Below are positions 39,201 through 45,200 of a stretch of DNA of 64,000 bases, piece after piece. The stretch is from assembly GCA_032622095.1 (NCBI GenBank), contig CP136067.1, positions 55,781,899 through 55,845,898 on the forward strand, given 5' to 3'. The notes beneath the pieces were generated by a model that did not search any database, was not told the DNA's origin, and saw only the letters and a list, made by a program, of their open reading frames with translations. The position numbers and the translations under genes are program-made. The stretch is from Siphonodentalium dalli (lineage: Eukaryota; Mollusca; Scaphopoda; Gadilida; Siphonodentaliidae). The stretch's first letter is position 1. The number at the start of each line of letters is the position of its first letter.

Positions 39201-42200
39201 TCATCAAGTATGTCATGAGTGTTTGTGTAATGCTTCTCATCTAGGAGCAACTTCAGGCTTCGGTCAATTTTCATTTATTCAAATCAAACTGGAATATATT
39301 TCACTCCCTGTCCGAGTCCCATCTGATCAGCATTCCCTGTCTCAGAAGTGTTTTAAGGTATTCAGGTGGGAAACCAATCCATTTCGTCATAACTCCTGCT
39401 TGCCCATGTGCTCCGAACTGATAATAAAATGTATCGACTGGTTCGATTTGCTCTCTATCTTCAGCTTGTTGACTCTCATCATCTTCCCTGAACTTATTGA
39501 TGGCCTTCTTCCAGTTATTGAAGCCGACTCCCAGTTCCAAGTTGAATGTTCTGCGCTGATCTGCCCTTTCTTCTCCGTATGTTGAGCATGTATCGCAGAA
39601 TGCAACTTCAGGTTTATCAGCCACCCATACTGTACATATTAAACCAGTGCTCATTGAACTGCTGATTGCCTTTTTCAGCTCTAACCCTTTCATCTGGCGT
39701 CAAATATTTTGGTCGTTGTACTAGATCTGAGAAGTCCAGTTTTTGTTTCTTCTTTTTGAACATCCCCGTTCAGTGGTTGGGAGAATATTAATGGCGATCC
39801 GACGGTCTCGTCATTAGATGGCTGTGGCTGGTCGTCAATACACACTTTTGGTTCGTCTCTGTTTTCAGTGGACAATTTCGGCAAAAACGCTGTCAATTTT
39901 GCCTGTCCTGGTTTGGCCGCTGCCTGTGCCCTCGCCTTCTCTGCTTCTTTTTTATGTCTTCCAGATTTAGGCATTTTCTTAAGATTTTTTCTCAATTTCG
40001 GAATTATAAAGAGTTATGAGTCAAGTTGTTAATGATGTCAGGAACAACAGGTCTGCATATATATATAGTCTGTAGTGGCAGTTTCGTAACAAACAGCTGA
40101 TATCGACTGATATCTTCGTATGTACTCTTGGGTGCCAAATAAACGTGCTGGCACGCTTATTAAATTTGGAAGAATATGCTGGACATCACTATTATTTGGT
40201 CATGATATATATAGTGAAAATGCCAGCACTATTAATAATTTTAGGGGTAAATGTAAGCCAGCACGTTTATTCAGCCATCATGTTTATTTGGCACCTGAGA
40301 GTACCCCAACACATCTCTCTAAATTTAAGCGTTATACTAGCATATATACGTGCGAGTTTCAAGGGGCATCTAGTGATATTGGAAGGACACACTTGCCCCT
40401 CCATACCACCCCCATTTCCGGCGGCCCTATAAATGGTATTGGGATTAATATGCCCAGCTCAACTGGTACCAGTACTCAGGATCCAACATACTAGTAGCTA
40501 GTATGCAGATTTTATAGCACCAAACTGTTAAAATGTTCCGGTGAGGTGTCAAAATCACATAAAAACAAGTAGTCCTAAAGAGGGACATACCGGTAGCAAA
40601 TGGGTCTCTGTTGAGCAGTGGGTGTCCACTTTGAAATTTTCAACTGCATGCCCCTGATCACCCCCACCCACATAGTCTGCTCCCTCCTAACTGAAGCAAA
40701 CACACTCCCAATGAAGCAAACACACTCCCAAGTTCGTAAAATTCCTTTTAAAATGTTTGAATTTTACAACTGATACCTCAAGCTTTCCTAACTGTTGCAA
40801 AGTTCCAACCTGACATGCCCCCCCCCCCCCTTTTTCAATGGTTGACCCCATTAAAAAAAAATTGATTTTCCATAGGCCATATACACCAAAAGACATATCT
40901 TGACTGGTTGAACCCATTTTAACAAATCTGTAACCCAGTCCCAAGTAGCACAAGGACCCTCCATACTACATATAAGCTAAATAGGCCTGATGGCTCTCGT
41001 GGAGGAGCCATTTTAACAATTACTATTTGACCTGGTGACCCCATTTGAACAAATACGATTCCCAGTCACCCGAAGGACTCTCCATACCAAATATATGCTA
41101 AATATGCCAAATGGTTCTTTTTGAAGAAGTTTTAAGAATAACTATTTAGGGAAAGAATTATGCCCCTGGATCTGCCCCTATTTGACCCAGTGAATTCTGA
41201 ATCATATCTGAATCCCAGACAACCATACCAAAAATAAGCTGAATAGGCCTGATGGTTCTTGATACGAAGACATTTTAAGAATTGCAATGGATGGACAAGT
41301 TATGTCCCTGGCTCCCTATGGGAGGCTCGCATATATAAGAGAATGCACTGGCACATGATCTTTAATGCTGCACCAGTGTCATTTATATAAAAGTAACTCT
41401 CTACCAAGCAGATAGCTCTGGGGCATCAATCAACAAAGCTGTCAATCCAAGCAGATTTTGTTAATACTGCCATCTCATTAATCACCTTAGCCAGCACAAT
41501 GTGACTTCTATATGGTATTAAGTAAACATGCTGTCTTCTCAGGCACCCTCCTCATATCTCATTTAGCTCATATATCTGCTTTTTGCATGTTCTGGATTTT
41601 AGACTGATTTAAACCAAATTTGGTGTGGTCAACCTGGTGGTAGAGATGGGCGGTACTCGGTATTTACCATGCGGTATCGGTATCAGCGTAATACCGATTT
41701 ACCGTACCGAATCAAAACTAAAAATACCGAATTTTCGGTATTGAAATTATTGATGTGTTGCCAACTTGTGTGTCTTCGTATTGAGTAAAGTTTCTCAGTA
41801 AACAGTTTTGATTCGGTACTTTAATTAAAATTAATCTTAGAATTATACAAATCCATCAGACCATCACAAAGAACCCGACTGGTAAAAAGCACCCACTTGA
41901 TAAGAACTCAGCTGACCTTGACCTGTTGTCAGTTTGACAGGCCTTGAGCGAGCAAAAGGAATAAACACTCACAGATGGCTGACCTAGTTACGGGCCTAAC
42001 AATCAATGCAGTTGTTAGAATAGATACACACTACACAGCAGGGCTGGCGATCTAGAAAATCCAGGAGGGCTAGCCCTCCTAGATATGCCTAGGAGGGCTA
42101 TTAAAGTTATGATTTATTTTATCTGAGTTACTACTGTCGTTAGTTTGTCTATTTTTGATGTTGTATAACTCCATTTAAATGAATTTTTCTTCATGTGGAA

Positions 42201-45200
42201 ACAAAGTGTCCACAGAGTTGTGAATGTCAAAATCCCCCACAGTAATTATGGTAATAAAATGGTTTTATATGTTGTGATAATCTATATGTACAAGAAACAA
42301 AATGTAAGAGTATTTGTACTCAACAATTTGTCAGTCGGTGTCCAACCCATGCAACGGAATTGGGTGAGTTTGTCCACATTAAAAGCATTCTCCATGAAAG
42401 TGTAATTTTACGTAAAATACACAATCAAGAACAATATTAAATCCAGTATATTTGCACTTGAATATTGACTGCTTTTTCTCTCAAAGTAATCCATATTCCA
42501 TTGTCGATCGCAGACTGCTGCTTGCAGCGGTCAAGTGGGGACATAGAAAATAGTTTCTGAACTTTAATAATTGAATAACAGTGTAAACTAGAATACGTGG
42601 ATACATTTAGCTAATTATATTAAAATATTGTCAATCGAAGCGATAAAAGACGGCTGCAAGCTAAATACAATTTTCACTGATAGGAACCTGAAACGGAACG
42701 AAAGGTTGAACTTAATTGGGACAGTGACATTTGGTTCTCACTATCCACAAACATGTGTCATTTTATCCAGTGAAATACTAGTATATTGTAAGCTCAATCT
42801 TATGAAGAGAAATTATTTATTTTGGTCATAAAATGTGTGAGAATCGATCAAAAGATCAGATTTACGAAACAGTTCGTTCTGGAATTTACTGATTCCGCTA
42901 TAATTCCCATTTGACATTACCATCAAGTCACGCATGCGCACAGTCCCCACACTGTACAATATAATTACGATTTCGATGCAGTATTTTACTCATTAAACAC
43001 AATAAAATAACTAAATAATAAATGTCCTATCGTAGACGAGGCGGGCTATAAAAAGCCAGCCTTGGAAAATTCTAGGCGGGCTGTAGGCGGGCAGCCCACC
43101 AGCCCGCCTTGAGATTTCCAGGCCTGACACAGTGTATCAAAGAAGCTGTGCTGTAACGTATTGCTACATTGTAACGTCATCAATGCCACACTGTCACTGT
43201 GTAATACTTAGGCGGTGGCAGTCGGTATAGCACGTGGCTTTGACGACTTCAAAGACACCGACAATGTAAGCGGCATAAACAGAAATAAGGTCCGATTTCA
43301 TTTATACAGTGAAACAGAATCTACTTTCACTTTCTAAAAATAGAACATATCCATCAATTGATTAAATTCTCAGATTTATTTCACGTTGCGGCTATTGATA
43401 GGGTTTGTGAATTGTGATCACTGATTACTACTCACAATACTATTCACTCGCAAAAATATGACGAAATTGACACGTATAGATATTGTAGCCATGCAATAAT
43501 GCAATCTCTTATTCTTTTCAAAAGCGGTGCGACGGCGTGCGTGTAAATCACTTAATTGAATAATTGTGTCGGTCATTGTGTTGCCTTATTTAGCTGTTGT
43601 CACGAATGTAGTAAATCCGTGGGCATATATACATGTATATTGTTCAGTTAAAAACTTGAATAAGTTGAATTACCGCAATTTCCCGGGAATCTCTGCTCTG
43701 GTTTTGTAATTTAATGGCAATACCGATTACCGCACCGATACCGCGGTAAATCGACGAATATTTACCGATACCGATACCGAGCTTGAAATTTCAATACCGC
43801 TCATCTCTACCTAGTGGCTGTTATAATGGTGTTAGTTTTTTTTTTTTTTAATTAAGTTTAAAAAAAAATATTCAATATGAGTAAGGAATTAAATCTAAAT
43901 TAAAATTTAAAAACATTGAATTTGAAAAAATAAGTATAAAAAAAAAATAATTATGATTTTTTTTTTTTTTGTTAAATTGAGTAAGGAGTTTAATCTAAAA
44001 AAAAAATGTTTAAAGAGTTTTGTCCCTGGCTCCGCCTATATATGACCGAGTGACCCCGTTTGAACAAATCTGAACCTGAGTCACCCAAGGACCCTCCATA
44101 TCAAATATACCCCGGTAAGCGAAATAGGCCCAATAGATCTTGAGAAGAAGACATTTTAAGACTTACTATAGAGGGATAGAGTTATGGCCCTGGCTTCGCA
44201 ACTATTTGACCCAGTGACCTCATTTAAACAAATCTGAATGTGAGTCACTCAGGGATTATCCACACCAAATATGAACCCATTCGGTCTTATGGTTCCAGAG
44301 AAGAAGATGTTTAAAGAATTGTTGACAGATGGACGAATGGACGGATGACGGACGAAGAGTGATGACTATAGCTCCACCGGAGACTTCGTCTCAGGTGAGC
44401 TAAACGCTCTGATCAAACCCAATTTTGAAAACTTGATCTGTATATTGGGCCGAGAAACACATATACAAAATTTGGTTCCGATCAAATAAAAAATGTTTGA
44501 GTTATCGCATACATGTAATTCATAAAGTGTCTACGTCCGGACAGACAAATGGACGAACGACAAGTGGTCAGTCCGGATGTCGTCATTATGTGTCCTTCTG
44601 TTTTAGTCGGGGCAACTCATGATAGCATTATAATCTGTATGAATCGGGCCGACTCGTGATAGCATGCCTTCTGTATTAATCAGGGGTACTCACAATAGCA
44701 TATTTCCTTCTGTTTTAGTCGGTGCTACTCGTGATAGCATTACATTCTCCATTAATCATGAAGACTCGCAATAGAATTAGCTTCTGTTTTAGTTGGGCTG
44801 ACTCGCGATAGCATTATCTTCTGTATTAGTCGGGGTGATTCACTTTTGGATTATCTTCTTTATTTGTTTGGGCTACTCTCGATAGGATTGATTAGTCAGT
44901 GTCATGGCGACTTGCAATAGCATTATGTTGTTTTAATCAGGGCAACTCGTGATAGATAGCATTACCTTCTGTATTAGTCGGGGTAACTTGCGATACCGGT
45001 ATATACTTTCTGTTTTAGTCAGGGTGACTCATGATACCATTAACATCTGTATGAATCGGGGCGGCTCCTGTCCTGATGCCAGTGATGGCATTGCCATTGC
45101 CTTATGTATTAGTGTTCAGGTCAATTCACGATAACATTTCCTTCTGTTTTATTCTTTATGTTCTCTATAAATCGTGGAGACTCGCAATATAATTACCTTC

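Larger units (their letters stand above)
41590..44402 (+). mobile_element. Pearl-like element interrupted by nested hAT insertions
   Basis: The left part gattttagactgatttaaac...ggtgtggtcaa continues at 43818 with ctgttataatggtgttag, as in the uninterrupted copy at 16149-16230. Further right are gaccctccatatcaaatat-type blocks, gacagatggacgaatggacg and a terminal hairpin tagctccaccggagac...gtctcaggtgagcta (44376-44402). A solo half-hairpin of the 30.6 kb type lies just before it (41328-41375). Confidence 0.65.

Noticed and set aside
39130-39585. 151-codon plus-strand open frame
   Set aside because: It is antisense to the hAT transposase relic, whose minus-strand reading gives recognisable motifs.
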